NCBI GenBank assembly: GCA_046296655.1
Contig: JBKBLE010000009.1
Coordinates: 14,646 to 78,645, forward strand
Source: Cloacibacterium sp046296655
GTDB taxonomy: Bacteria; Bacteroidota; Bacteroidia; Flavobacteriales; Weeksellaceae
Length of the DNA stretch: 64,000 nt
Direction: 5' to 3'
A model generated the notes under the pieces. The model had not been told where the DNA came from, searched no databases, and saw only the letters and a list, made by a program, of their open reading frames with translations. Positions 1 through 7,717 of this stretch are shown here, piece by piece (position 1 is the stretch's first letter; each line of letters opens with the position of its first letter). The translations under genes were made by a program, and so were the position numbers.

Positions 1-519
1 TCTATTGTAGAAAGGTTTTACGTAATTGATTTTGATGTTTGGAAAAAATTTTGCTTGTACTTCTTTCGCTTTTTCAACTACAGTTTCTGTAGTACTCATC
101 GCATATTGCGGATAAAGTGGGAAAAGTACAATTTCTTCTACGCCTTTTTCTACCAAGTTTCTGATTCCAGTTTCTATGCTTGGTTCAGCGTATCTCATCC
201 CAATTTCTACAGGAATATCCACTAATTTCTGCAATTTTTGTTGAATCTGTTTCGTGATGACAATCAATGGCGAACCTTCATCTGTCCAAACGGTTTTGTA
301 AGCTGCTGCAGACTTTTTAGGACGAGTGTTGAGGATAATTCCTTTTACTAAAAGCGCTCTAAAGAACCATGGATAGTCTATCACACGTTCGTCCATCAAG
401 AATTCATCTAGATATTCTTTTACGTCTTCTACTTTTGTAGATTTCGGCGAACCAAGATTTACGAGAAGGATTCCTTTTTTTATGTTGTTGGTTGTTGGTT
501 GTTGGTTATTGGTATTCAA
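1..519 (-). CDS. hemH: Ferrochelatase, 5' part only (runs off the window)
   Basis: Inserts Fe2+ into protoporphyrin IX, the last step of haem synthesis. The frame reads GILLVNLGSP, then EYLDEFLMDERVIDYPWFF, TVWTDEGSPLIV and LFPLYPQYAMSTTE, all characteristic of the ferrochelatase N-terminal half. No frameshift is visible; the C-terminal half lies beyond base 1. The start is unresolved: no in-frame ATG exists between the upstream TAG (592-594) and the conserved KKGILLVNLG. The codon just before KKG (481-483) is ATA, where I would expect Met. A TTG at 517-519 is the best conventional alternative and would add a tail encoded by a heptamer repeat (484-518). Follows the nfu gene on the same strand. 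Confidence 0.85.
   Translation of the reverse strand, partial: MNTNNQQPTTNNIKKGILLVNLGSPKSTKVEDVKEYLDEFLMDERVIDYPWFFRALLVKGIILNTRPKKSAAAYKTVWTDEGSPLIVITKQIQQKLQKLVDIPVEIGMRYAEPSIETGIRNLVEKGVEEIVLFPLYPQYAMSTTETVVEKAKEVQAKFFPNIKINYVKPFYNR
484..518. repeat. Heptamer tandem array (GTTGTTG)
   Basis: Five 7-bp units in register: three GTTGTTG, then GTTATTG and GTATTCA. The array abuts the conserved start of hemH and may be translated if the TTG start is used. Confidence 0.85.
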
Positions 520-567
520 AACTTTGATTTTTTTTATAATATCGAAAGTTATCAGTGTAAATACTAT

Positions 568-595
568 CAACTGACAACTATCCACTAAAAACTAA
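568..595. repeat. Heptamer tandem array (CAACTNA-like)
   Basis: Four degenerate 7-bp units, CAACTGA, CAACTAT, CCACTAA and AAACTAA, ending exactly at the stop codon of the nfu gene (596-598). Unrelated in sequence to the array at 484-518 at the other end of the same gap. Confidence 0.7.
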
Positions 596-1474
596 TTATC
601 CGTTTACAGCTTCTACTTTTTCTACTAAATCTGGCAAGAAATTTTTAAGCACTTGTTCTATTCCTCCTTTTAACGTAGCGGTAGAACTTGGGCAACCACT
701 ACAAGCACCTTGTAAAAGCATTTTTGCGGTTTTATTCTCTGCATCATATTCTAAAAGTGAAATTTTTCCACCATCGTTTTCTACTGCTGGTGAAACGTAT
801 TCAGTTAAAATATCAGAAATTTTTTGCTCAACATCTGTATATTCTCTGTTGATGATTTTTTCTACAGGACTTTCGTGTTTCTGAGGTTCTTTATTGGTGA
901 TTTTATGGCCATTTTGTAAAAACTCGGCAATTACATTTCTCACTACAATCATCACCTCATGCCATTGTACAGAATCATCTTTGGTTACTGCCACGAAATT
1001 TTCTGAAACAAAAACTTCTTTTACAAATTTGAATTCATCATAAAGTACTTTTGCTAAAGGAACTTCATCTGCTTCTTCTTTAGATTTTACTTCTACGAAA
1101 CCGTCTAATAATAATCTGTTTCCACCGAACTTCATCACAGCAGGATTCGGAGTCATTTCAGCAAAGATTTCATATCTCTGTTGAGGTTTTTGTCTGTAAA
1201 TTCTAGGATTTGCTAGAAGCTCATCTTCGATGACATTTTTAAGACTTTCTGCAATGTGTTCCCATTCTACATGGTCTTCTTTGGCAACTGCTACAAAATT
1301 AGCAGAGATAAAAACCTTAGAAACAAAAGGATAATTGAAAAGTTCTTGAGCCAATGGAATTTCAGAAATATCAGAAGTTCTATCCAGTTCTAATGAACCT
1401 GGAATCAGGGTGTAATCAGCTACAAACTTCATTACATTTGGGTTTGCAGTAGGTTCTATAATAATTGTATGCAT
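596..1474 (-). CDS. NifU/Nfu-family Fe-S scaffold with two Nfu_N domains
   Basis: Fe-S cluster carrier delivering clusters to apo-proteins in the cytoplasm. The 292-residue protein has two tandem copies of the Nfu N-terminal domain (about 1-90, starting EPTANPNVMKFV, and about 103-190, starting EMTPNPAVMKFGG). A C-terminal NifU domain (about 215-290) carries the cluster-binding CSGC motif (Cys258 and Cys261). Most Nfu proteins have one N-domain, so the duplication stands out. A short Nfu with only the C-domain is encoded at 24986. The -7 box at 1496-1503 supports the ATG at 1474. It precedes hemH on the same strand. Confidence 0.92.
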   Translation of the reverse strand: MHTIIIEPTANPNVMKFVADYTLIPGSLELDRTSDISEIPLAQELFNYPFVSKVFISANFVAVAKEDHVEWEHIAESLKNVIEDELLANPRIYRQKPQQRYEIFAEMTPNPAVMKFGGNRLLLDGFVEVKSKEEADEVPLAKVLYDEFKFVKEVFVSENFVAVTKDDSVQWHEVMIVVRNVIAEFLQNGHKITNKEPQKHESPVEKIINREYTDVEQKISDILTEYVSPAVENDGGKISLLEYDAENKTAKMLLQGACSGCPSSTATLKGGIEQVLKNFLPDLVEKVEAVNG

Positions 1475-1495
1475 TTTTTACTTAAATTTGAGATG

Positions 1496-1503
1496 CAAAA
1501 ATA
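1496..1503 (-). promoter_or_regulatory. -7 promoter box of nfu
   Basis: TATTTTTG on the minus strand matches the Bacteroidota consensus TAnnTTTG, 21 bases before the ATG. Confidence 0.6.
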
Positions 1504-1509
1504 CGGAAA

Positions 1510-1544
1510 GCAAGTCAGAAGAGAGAAGATGCAAGTTAGATTTT
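1510..1544. repeat. Heptamer tandem array (AGAAGAT-like)
   Basis: Five degenerate 7-bp units, GCAAGTC, AGAAGAG, AGAAGAT, GCAAGTT and AGATTTT, just upstream of the nfu -7 box in the divergent gap. Confidence 0.65.
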
Positions 1545-1604
1545 TTCAATTATTAATATTTTGCAAAATTTTAAAATTTCAACCACAAATTATAGACTAA
1601 AAAT

Positions 1605-2126
1605 ATGGCTTTAGTTAGAGAACTTTTAGGAAAAACTCCCAAAATCGGGGAAAATACTTTTTTAGCAGAAACTGCAGTCATCATAGGCGATGTAGAAATG
1701 GGAAAAGATTGCAGTATTTGGTATAATGCGGTAATTAGAGGAGATGTACACTATATAAAATTAGGAAACAAAGTAAATGTACAAGATAATGTGATGCTGC
1801 ATTGTACGTATGAAAAATTTCCTTTAGTGATAGGCAATAATGTTTCTATTGGGCATAATGCTTGTGTACACGGTTGCACTATTCATGATAATGTATTGAT
1901 TGGGATGAGTTCTGTAGTAATGGACAATTGTGTGATAGAAAGCAATTCTATTGTGGCGGCAGGTTCTGTCGTTACACAAGGAACTCACATTAGAGCAGGT
2001 GAATTATGGGGAGGAGTTCCCGCCAAAAAAATTAAAGACGTTTCGCAAGAACTGATTTCTGGCGAAATAGACAGAATTGCAAATAATTACGTGAAATATT
2101 CATCTTGGTATAAAGATGGACAATAA
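1605..2126 (+). CDS. Gamma-carbonic-anhydrase-like hexapeptide protein
   Basis: Left-handed beta-helix trimer of the YrdA/PaaY/gamma-CA family. Hexapeptide repeats run through most of the 173 residues. Three histidines in the family spacing (His66, His84, His89, in MLHC and IGHNACVHG) would bind the interface metal. Such proteins bind Zn or Fe and may hydrate CO2; many are of unproven activity. The stop overlaps the following GNAT gene by 11 bases, so the two are probably co-transcribed. Confidence 0.9.
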   Translation: MALVRELLGKTPKIGENTFLAETAVIIGDVEMGKDCSIWYNAVIRGDVHYIKLGNKVNVQDNVMLHCTYEKFPLVIGNNVSIGHNACVHGCTIHDNVLIGMSSVVMDNCVIESNSIVAAGSVVTQGTHIRAGELWGGVPAKKIKDVSQELISGEIDRIANNYVKYSSWYKDGQ

Positions 2127-2649
2127 TTTACCCATACTGTCCACAAAAAGACTCATACTTTCACAGCCTACGATTTCAGATTTGGAAGACATTGTTTTTC
2201 ATGCCAATTCTACTTCGGAAATTGCAGAAAACTCCATTACTTTTCCTTATCCTTATGAAGAAAAGCATGCTCATTTTTGGCTAAAAATGGCTGAAGACGG
2301 TTTTGCGAAAAAAGATGCTTACATTTTTGCTATTCGTGAAAAAGAAAATTTTAAATTAATTGGTGCAATTGGTCTTCATGTAGATTTGGCAAATCAAAAA
2401 GCAGAAATTGGATATTGGCTCGGGAAATCTTTTTGGAACAAAGGCTATGTTTCTGAAGCATTGCAAAAAACTGTGGAATTTGGCTTTGAAGAGTTACATC
2501 TTAATAAAATTTATGCTTCTCATTTTCCGCACAATCCTGCATCGGGAAAAGTTTTGCAGAAAAACGGTTTTGAATTTGAAGGAATTTTGAAGCAAGAAGT
2601 TCTTAAAAATGGTCAATTTTTAGATCTACACCGATATGCTATTTTTTAA
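2116..2649 (+). CDS. GNAT N-acetyltransferase, RimJ/RimL type
   Basis: Acetyl-CoA-dependent N-acetyltransferase of 177 residues. Visible features are the N-terminal strand LSTKRLILSQPTISDLEDI and the core motif EIGYWLGKSFWNKGYVSEAL (about 97-116) with the acetyl-CoA pyrophosphate loop. The region HFPHNPASGKVLQKNGF (about 136-152) is the typical N-S-x-K-V-x-x-K-x-G-F-like closing motif. The substrate cannot be told; relatives act on ribosomal protein N-termini or small molecules. It overlaps the upstream hexapeptide gene and ends at a terminator. Confidence 0.88.
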   Translation: MDNNLPILSTKRLILSQPTISDLEDIVFHANSTSEIAENSITFPYPYEEKHAHFWLKMAEDGFAKKDAYIFAIREKENFKLIGAIGLHVDLANQKAEIGYWLGKSFWNKGYVSEALQKTVEFGFEELHLNKIYASHFPHNPASGKVLQKNGFEFEGILKQEVLKNGQFLDLHRYAIF

Positions 2650-2680
2650 GAAAATATTTAAATTCAGAAAAATAAATCAA

Positions 2681-2713
2681 AAGCCTGACTCGTGGAGAAT
2701 CAGGCTTTTTTTT
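2681..2713 (+). terminator. Intrinsic terminator after the GNAT gene
   Basis: Perfect 8-bp stem AAGCCTGA (2681-2688) / TCAGGCTT (2700-2707) followed by a T run to 2713. It lies between convergent genes; the norB-like stop is in the T run. Confidence 0.85.
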
Positions 2714-4046
2714 ACTGTATTTTCTTTGTCACAGAGTGCCAACTAAATTTGAACAAAGGATAGAGTAGCGCTATCAGTGCCAAAAGAAGTACAGCGCCGG
2801 AACTGGTGAAAATTTTGAAATAAATGCTCAAGGCGTTAATCATGTCATAAAAACTCTTGTTTTGCAATTTTTCAGAAATTTTTTGTAGTCCCATTCCGAC
2901 TAAACAAACCCAAAATATAGCCAATGATAAATTGAAGACTAAAAGACTCCAATTGTATCTTTTCCAATTTAAAAAATGCGGCGCAACATCGTCTACAATT
3001 AAAGTGATTGAAGCTAATAACAGTAAAGTATTGATGCCAATTGTAGAACCCATTGCATGCGCCACTGTAATATGTGTTCCGTGCGTATAGAAATTTATAG
3101 CGGGGATAGATATAGAAATAGAAAGAACCAAGTTGAGCAAAATCCAGATTTCTGCATAAGTAAGAATCTTAAACGAAAGTTTGTGATTTGGGTGGTTCAC
3201 TTTTAGATAAGTATTTCTAAAAGAGTAAATAATGTTAGCCAAAATAAGCAATTCCGTCATACTAATGCTGTAAGCAACCAGTTTCACTGTTGGCGAAGCA
3301 GGAACAATGTAAGTATGATGTCCCCAGTTGAACATAAGATTCGTTAAGCCAAGAAAATAAAAGAAAAATGCAATTTTAGATTGATTGATTTTTTGGTCTC
3401 CAGAGATTTTTTCCATAGCAAACATAGCGGTTCCGTAGACCAGCATATTCCAAGAACCAACCATAGAACCCATCGCTTTCCACTGAATGGTTACATCTCG
3501 AATGATATTGTCATTAAAAAATGATAATTGCCAAAGTTGTGCTTCTATTGTAGTAATCAAAAAGAAAATTAAACCTGTACTCCAACTCCAAATGTAAACA
3601 GGGACGGTTTTGTAATTGGGTTTTACCGTCATGAAGAAATTATACATGAAGATCAACCAAGAACTCACAATCAAAATCACGATATATGGCGGGAATTCTA
3701 AATATTCTCTTCCTCCGAATTTTCCTAAGACAAAGAAAACTGTTACCAAAACCAATATTAAAATTTGTAATGCGATTTGTAATTTCGCTAGTTTTTCAGA
3801 ATAAATTTTTCTACCCGAAACTTCTGGTAAATAATAATAAATAATTCCTGTGGCTGCTGTAAAAATCCAGTTGATAGAAAGATAAGTATGAAGCGGTCTA
3901 ATTTTTTGGAAAGACAAAGTATCTTTCAATAAATTGGGATAAAGATGTTGCAATCCTCCTAAAATCCCAAAAACAAGTCCTAAAAAAAGCGAAAAAATGG
4001 CAATGATAATGAACCAGCTTCCGATGATGTTATTTTTCAGTTTCAT
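2712..4046 (-). CDS. NorB-like haem-copper oxidase superfamily subunit I, divergent active site
   Basis: Polytopic membrane protein of 444 residues with about 12 hydrophobic segments, the size and fold of cytochrome-c-dependent NO reductase NorB. Conserved features are His53 in RPLHTYLSINW (a low-spin haem b ligand), the His243-His244 pair in WGHHTYIVPASP (FeB ligands) and His330 in THGTHITVAHAMG (haem b3 ligand). Aligning by eye with what I recall of Pseudomonas NorB, the FeB ligand H207 falls on Met192. E211 and E215 fall on Val196 and Asn200, and the second haem b ligand H349 on Met332. NO reduction is therefore not assured. It overlaps norC by 17 bases, as in norCB operons. Confidence 0.75.
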   Translation of the reverse strand: MKLKNNIIGSWFIIIAIFSLFLGLVFGILGGLQHLYPNLLKDTLSFQKIRPLHTYLSINWIFTAATGIIYYYLPEVSGRKIYSEKLAKLQIALQILILVLVTVFFVLGKFGGREYLEFPPYIVILIVSSWLIFMYNFFMTVKPNYKTVPVYIWSWSTGLIFFLITTIEAQLWQLSFFNDNIIRDVTIQWKAMGSMVGSWNMLVYGTAMFAMEKISGDQKINQSKIAFFFYFLGLTNLMFNWGHHTYIVPASPTVKLVAYSISMTELLILANIIYSFRNTYLKVNHPNHKLSFKILTYAEIWILLNLVLSISISIPAINFYTHGTHITVAHAMGSTIGINTLLLLASITLIVDDVAPHFLNWKRYNWSLLVFNLSLAIFWVCLVGMGLQKISEKLQNKSFYDMINALSIYFKIFTSSGAVLLLALIALLYPLFKFSWHSVTKKIQ

Positions 4047-4416
4047 TTGGTGTAGTGTTTTTATAAGAAAAAGCGTTTTCGTCTACATATTTTAAATAAT
4101 CTACCAATGCTTCTGTTTGTTCTTTACTGAACTGGAAATTAGGCATTCTGGTTCCGCCACCATTTTCTATAAAAGCTTTTACGTAGGCTTCTCCACGAGT
4201 TTTATCTGAAATAGCAGTGGTAAGTTCTGGACCTAAATATCCTCCTAAACCAAAAATCTGATGGCAAGATTGACAATTGTACTCTTGATATATTTTTTTA
4301 CCCAATTGTTGTCGGGTAGTCATTACGGTTCCGTAGTCTGTTGCGCCTGTATAAATCCAAGAAGAATAAATGGCAAACGCAAAAAAGAGCGTCAAAAAAA
4401 TCCATATCTTTTTCAT
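4030..4416 (-). CDS. NorC-like membrane-anchored cytochrome c
   Basis: Monohaem c-type cytochrome of 128 residues that would pass electrons to the NorB-like subunit. One N-terminal transmembrane anchor (about 3-22) is followed by a periplasmic domain with the haem motif CQSCH (Cys48, Cys51, His52). The NorC-like stretch IFGLGGYLGPELT follows, and a distal Met91 in TRMPNFQF could be the sixth haem ligand. Size and the 17-base overlap with the next gene match norC-norB. The upstream region holds a -7 box and an FNR/CRP-type site, which suggests induction by low oxygen or nitrogen oxides. Confidence 0.82.
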   Translation of the reverse strand: MKKIWIFLTLFFAFAIYSSWIYTGATDYGTVMTTRQQLGKKIYQEYNCQSCHQIFGLGGYLGPELTTAISDKTRGEAYVKAFIENGGGTRMPNFQFSKEQTEALVDYLKYVDENAFSYKNTTPNETEK

Positions 4417-4452
4417 ATGTAGATATTTTTTGTTTTTTTAGAGGTCATATGC

Positions 4453-4499
4453 AATCGCTTAATCATGATTAGCATTGGTGTTTTCTAATCATAGCGATT
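4453..4499. promoter_or_regulatory. Nested inverted repeat in the norC leader
   Basis: AATCGCT plus ATGATTAG (4453-4459, 4465-4472) pairs with CTAATCATAGCGATT (4485-4499), leaving a 5-base bulge and a 12-base loop. The left side also holds the perfect 12-bp palindrome TAATCATGATTA (4460-4471). It lies in the predicted transcript leader, so it may be an operator or an mRNA stem. Confidence 0.55.
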
Positions 4500-4528
4500 T
4501 CATAAGATTTTTTTTAAAAATTCTGGTG

Positions 4529-4536
4529 CAAAGTTA
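4529..4536 (-). promoter_or_regulatory. -7 promoter box of norCB-like operon
   Basis: TAACTTTG on the minus strand matches TAnnTTTG. The expected start is near 4524-4526, giving a leader of about 110 bases. Confidence 0.6.
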
Positions 4537-4558
4537 ATTTCTTAATCAATATCTTTTT

Positions 4559-4572
4559 ATGATTTGCGTCAT
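4559..4572. promoter_or_regulatory. FNR/CRP-family type operator
   Basis: The dyad ATGA-N6-TCAT (core TGATTTGCGTCA, 4560-4571) resembles half-sites of the CRP/FNR family. Its centre (4565.5) lies 40-42 bases upstream of the start expected from the -7 box, the usual place for a class II activator site. Confidence 0.55.
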
Positions 4573-4702
4573 CTATTGATATGATAGTTTTTATATATCA
4601 TTAAATCTTTCTCCATTTTTTACATCAATAATTTTAAAAAATTAGATTTTAAATCTTCATAATGCTAAATTCTCAAATCATCACATCTTGATTTTTTTTC
4701 AC

Positions 4703-4710
4703 TATTTTTG
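4703..4710 (+). promoter_or_regulatory. -7 promoter box of the PIF1-like gene
   Basis: TATTTTTG matches TAnnTTTG and ends 8 bases before the ATG at 4719, implying a nearly leaderless mRNA. Confidence 0.6.
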
Positions 4711-4718
4711 AACCTAGA

Positions 4719-6851
4719 ATGAATAACCAACTTTTTGACCTCGTAGAAAACACTTCACGAAATATTTTCCTCACAGGAAAAGCAGGAACCGGTAAAACCA
4801 CTTTTCTGAATAATTTCGTTAAAAAAACTCGTAAAAAACACATTGTAGTAGCGCCTACTGGAATTGCTGCTATCAATGCTGGTGGTGTTACCATTCATTC
4901 TATGTTCGGATTTCCGCTCAGAACTTTTATCCCAACTTTAGAGCGAATTAATGAAAATCTGGCGATGAATATTCCAGATTTAATGCAGCATTTTAAGTAC
5001 AGAAAAGATAAACTAAAATTGCTAAGAGAAGTAGAAGTCATCATTGTAGATGAGGTTTCTATGCTAAGAGCTGATGTGTTGGATATGATGGATTTTTCGC
5101 TGCGCCATATTCGCAGAAATCAAGAAAAATTCGGGGGTGTTCAGATGCTTTTTATTGGGGATTTGTACCAACTTCCGCCTGTAGTGAGAGACGAAAATGA
5201 ATACATTATGAAGCAATTTTATGCTTCGCCATTTTTTTTCGATGCTTTTGTTTTAAAAAATACCAATCTTCTCACGGTAGAACTGACCGAAGTTTTCAGA
5301 CAAAAAGATGAAGATTTTCTTAAAATTTTAAATGAAATTAGAGACGGAAATCTATCCAGAGAACATTACGAAAAACTCCACGAAAGATACATTCCAGATT
5401 TTGAACCAAAAGAAGAAGCCTACGTTTATCTTACTTCTCACAATAGAATTGCAGATGATATTAACACGAAAAAGCTCAATGAATTAGGTGGAAAAACGTA
5501 TCAGTTTAAAGCTAAAATTGTTGGTGATTTTAAGGAATCTCAATTTCCAAATGAAGAAGTTCTAGACCTGAAAGTTGGCGCACAAGTCATGTTCATCAGA
5601 AATGATGCTACTCAAGAAAAAAAGTATTTCAACGGAAAATTAGCAGAAGTGGTAGACTTGTCTGCTGATGAAATTTGGGTGAGAATAGATGGGGATGACG
5701 AAGATTACAAACTAAAAAAAGAAATCTGGGAACAGAAAAAATACACACTTGATACCGAAAAAAACATCAAAGAAGAAGTTTTGGGCAGCTTCGAGCAATA
5801 TCCCATTCGTTTGGCTTGGGCGGTGACGATTCATAAATCTCAGGGGCTTACTTTTGACCGATTAATTGTAGATGCTGGGAAATCTTTCGCTTCTGGTCAG
5901 GTTTACGTGGCGCTTTCGCGCTGTAGAACTTTAGAAGGAATTGTTTTGAAATCTAAAATTTCTAGCGATGTGATTTTCAGTGACAGAAGAGTGGCAGAAT
6001 TTCAGGATGCGACTCATGCAAATGACCGATTAGAAGAAATTTTGCATGCCGAAAAATACGATTACAGCATCAGAAAAGTGCTTCGTTATTTAGATATTTC
6101 TTGGGCTAAAGAATCTTTGGAAACTTGGAATAAGGCTTCTAAAGAAAGCAAATTTGTAGACAAAGAAAAAACTCAAAATTTATATTTTCTCATCAAAAAA
6201 TCGGTGGAAAATCTTACGGATATTTATCTGAAATTTGAAAAATTTATTTGGCCAAAAACCAGAAAGTTCATCCAAACGCAAGAAAATTGGGAAGAAATAG
6301 AAACCAAATCATCTGGAGCGGTAAATTTCTTTTTTACCAAGGTAAATGAAGAGATTTTTAAACCATTTAGAGAATTTTATGCCGAAACAAAAGGCGTAAA
6401 AGGAATGAAACAATACAATGAAGACACTCGAGTTTTTCTGGATGATTTAGAAGATTATTTGAACGATTTAAAGCAGGTTCGTTTGTTAGAAAAACCTCTT
6501 TTTGACGAAAAAAATGACGAAAAAATTTCGGTGAAAGTAGTTAAAATTCCTACCCAAAACATTACGTTACAACTCTTCGAAGAGGGTAAATCTATTGGCG
6601 AAATTGCAAAAAAGAGAGGAATTTTGGTGCAAACTGTTTTTGGGCATTTAGGGAAATTTGTAGAAAATGGACAATTAGAAATAGAAAGAATTATTGCCAA
6701 AGAATATATACAAGATTTTGAGATTTTCTACAAAACTAAATTCATAGAGAATCCAGAACAATATGAAAGCCTTAATGAATTAAAACGCGAATTGCCTCAT
6801 ATGGAATTTCACGAATTAAGGGTTTTAAGAGATTATTTTAGAGGAAGGTAA
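4719..6851 (+). CDS. PIF1-like superfamily 1 helicase with C-terminal helix-turn-helix
   Basis: ATP-dependent DNA helicase of 710 residues. Walker A is GKAGTGKTT (20-28), motif II is VIIVDEVSML and motif III is GDLYQLPPV. The C-terminal helicase motifs are AVTIHKSQGLTFDRL and VYVALSRCRTLEG (about 365-410). The remaining half is helical. Near residues 610-660 the stretch LFEEGKSIGEIAKKRGILVQ resembles the HTH_40 domain found behind RecQ and PIF1-like helicases in Bacteroidota. It probably acts in replication or repair at structured DNA; the exact substrate is unknown. It diverges from the norCB-like pair. Confidence 0.88.
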   Translation: MNNQLFDLVENTSRNIFLTGKAGTGKTTFLNNFVKKTRKKHIVVAPTGIAAINAGGVTIHSMFGFPLRTFIPTLERINENLAMNIPDLMQHFKYRKDKLKLLREVEVIIVDEVSMLRADVLDMMDFSLRHIRRNQEKFGGVQMLFIGDLYQLPPVVRDENEYIMKQFYASPFFFDAFVLKNTNLLTVELTEVFRQKDEDFLKILNEIRDGNLSREHYEKLHERYIPDFEPKEEAYVYLTSHNRIADDINTKKLNELGGKTYQFKAKIVGDFKESQFPNEEVLDLKVGAQVMFIRNDATQEKKYFNGKLAEVVDLSADEIWVRIDGDDEDYKLKKEIWEQKKYTLDTEKNIKEEVLGSFEQYPIRLAWAVTIHKSQGLTFDRLIVDAGKSFASGQVYVALSRCRTLEGIVLKSKISSDVIFSDRRVAEFQDATHANDRLEEILHAEKYDYSIRKVLRYLDISWAKESLETWNKASKESKFVDKEKTQNLYFLIKKSVENLTDIYLKFEKFIWPKTRKFIQTQENWEEIETKSSGAVNFFFTKVNEEIFKPFREFYAETKGVKGMKQYNEDTRVFLDDLEDYLNDLKQVRLLEKPLFDEKNDEKISVKVVKIPTQNITLQLFEEGKSIGEIAKKRGILVQTVFGHLGKFVENGQLEIERIIAKEYIQDFEIFYKTKFIENPEQYESLNELKRELPHMEFHELRVLRDYFRGR

Positions 6852-6913
6852 AAAACCAAACGGAATCAAACCATTTCAAACAAAATCAAAACAACATCAA
6901 ATAATATAAAAAT

Positions 6914-7717
6914 ATGAAAATTGCAATCATCGGAGCAGGAAATATGGGTGTGGCGTTCTCTCGTTCTTTTCTTAAATATGAATTGGTAAAACCACAGAAC
7001 TTGCAACTCATCATCAGAAGTGAAGAAAAAATTGGAAAAATAAAAAAAGAGTTCCCCCAACTAAAAGTTTCTTTTTTTGAAGAAGCTAATATAGATGATG
7101 CAGAGCTCATTATTGTTTCTGTAAAACCTCAGGATTTTCCTTTTGTAGCAGAAAATTTGCCTTTCAAATTCAAAGAAAAGCAGATTATTCTTTCTATAAT
7201 GGCAGGCGTAAAAATCGAGAAAATTCAAGATTTACTGAACCATAAAAATGTGGTGAGAGCTATGCCTAACTCTCCAACGCTAATCGGTATGGGAATTACA
7301 GGATACACCGCAGCAGAAGGTATTACCTTTAACCAAATTATACAAATCGAAAGATTGCTAAACAGTTCTGGCAGAGCAGTTTACTTAGAAGACGAAAATC
7401 TTCTAGATGCGGTAACTGCGTTAAGTGGAAGCGGACCTGCTTATTTTTATTACTTTGTAGATGCGATGATTAAGGCAGGAATGAAGATGGGAATTAACGA
7501 AAATCTATCAAAACTTTTTGTACAACAAACGATGATTGGGGCGTATCATCTCATCAATAATTCTGATAAAAATCTAGACGAATTGGTGAAAGAAGTGGCT
7601 TCAAAAGGTGGAACTACAGAAGCAGCTCTAAAAGTTTTTAATGAAAATTCATTAAAAGAAATTGTAGAAAACGGAATCTTTGCTGCCGAAATTCGTGCTA
7701 AAGAATTGAATGGTTAA
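6914..7717 (+). CDS. proC: Pyrroline-5-carboxylate reductase
   Basis: Reduces 1-pyrroline-5-carboxylate to proline with NAD(P)H, the last step of proline synthesis. The 267 residues match family length. The Rossmann motif is IAIIGAGNMGVAF (residues 3-15), followed by VRAMPNSPTLIGMGITG. The C-terminal signature ALSGSGPAYFYYFVDAM lies at about 173-189, and SKGGTTEAALKVF near 235 completes the dimer domain. It ends in a 4-base convergent overlap with the ABC-F gene on the other strand, leaving no room for a separate terminator. Confidence 0.95.
   Translation: MKIAIIGAGNMGVAFSRSFLKYELVKPQNLQLIIRSEEKIGKIKKEFPQLKVSFFEEANIDDAELIIVSVKPQDFPFVAENLPFKFKEKQIILSIMAGVKIEKIQDLLNHKNVVRAMPNSPTLIGMGITGYTAAEGITFNQIIQIERLLNSSGRAVYLEDENLLDAVTALSGSGPAYFYYFVDAMIKAGMKMGINENLSKLFVQQTMIGAYHLINNSDKNLDELVKEVASKGGTTEAALKVFNENSLKEIVENGIFAAEIRAKELNG

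Noticed and set aside
2712..4416. cbb3-type cytochrome c oxidase subunits
   Set aside because: The size, the overlapping small monohaem cytochrome and the WGHHTYIVPASP region fit norC-norB; no CcoO or CcoP neighbour is present.
6852..6913. Tandem CAAA-type repeat before proC
   Set aside because: The words are similar but spacing is irregular, so no period could be supported.
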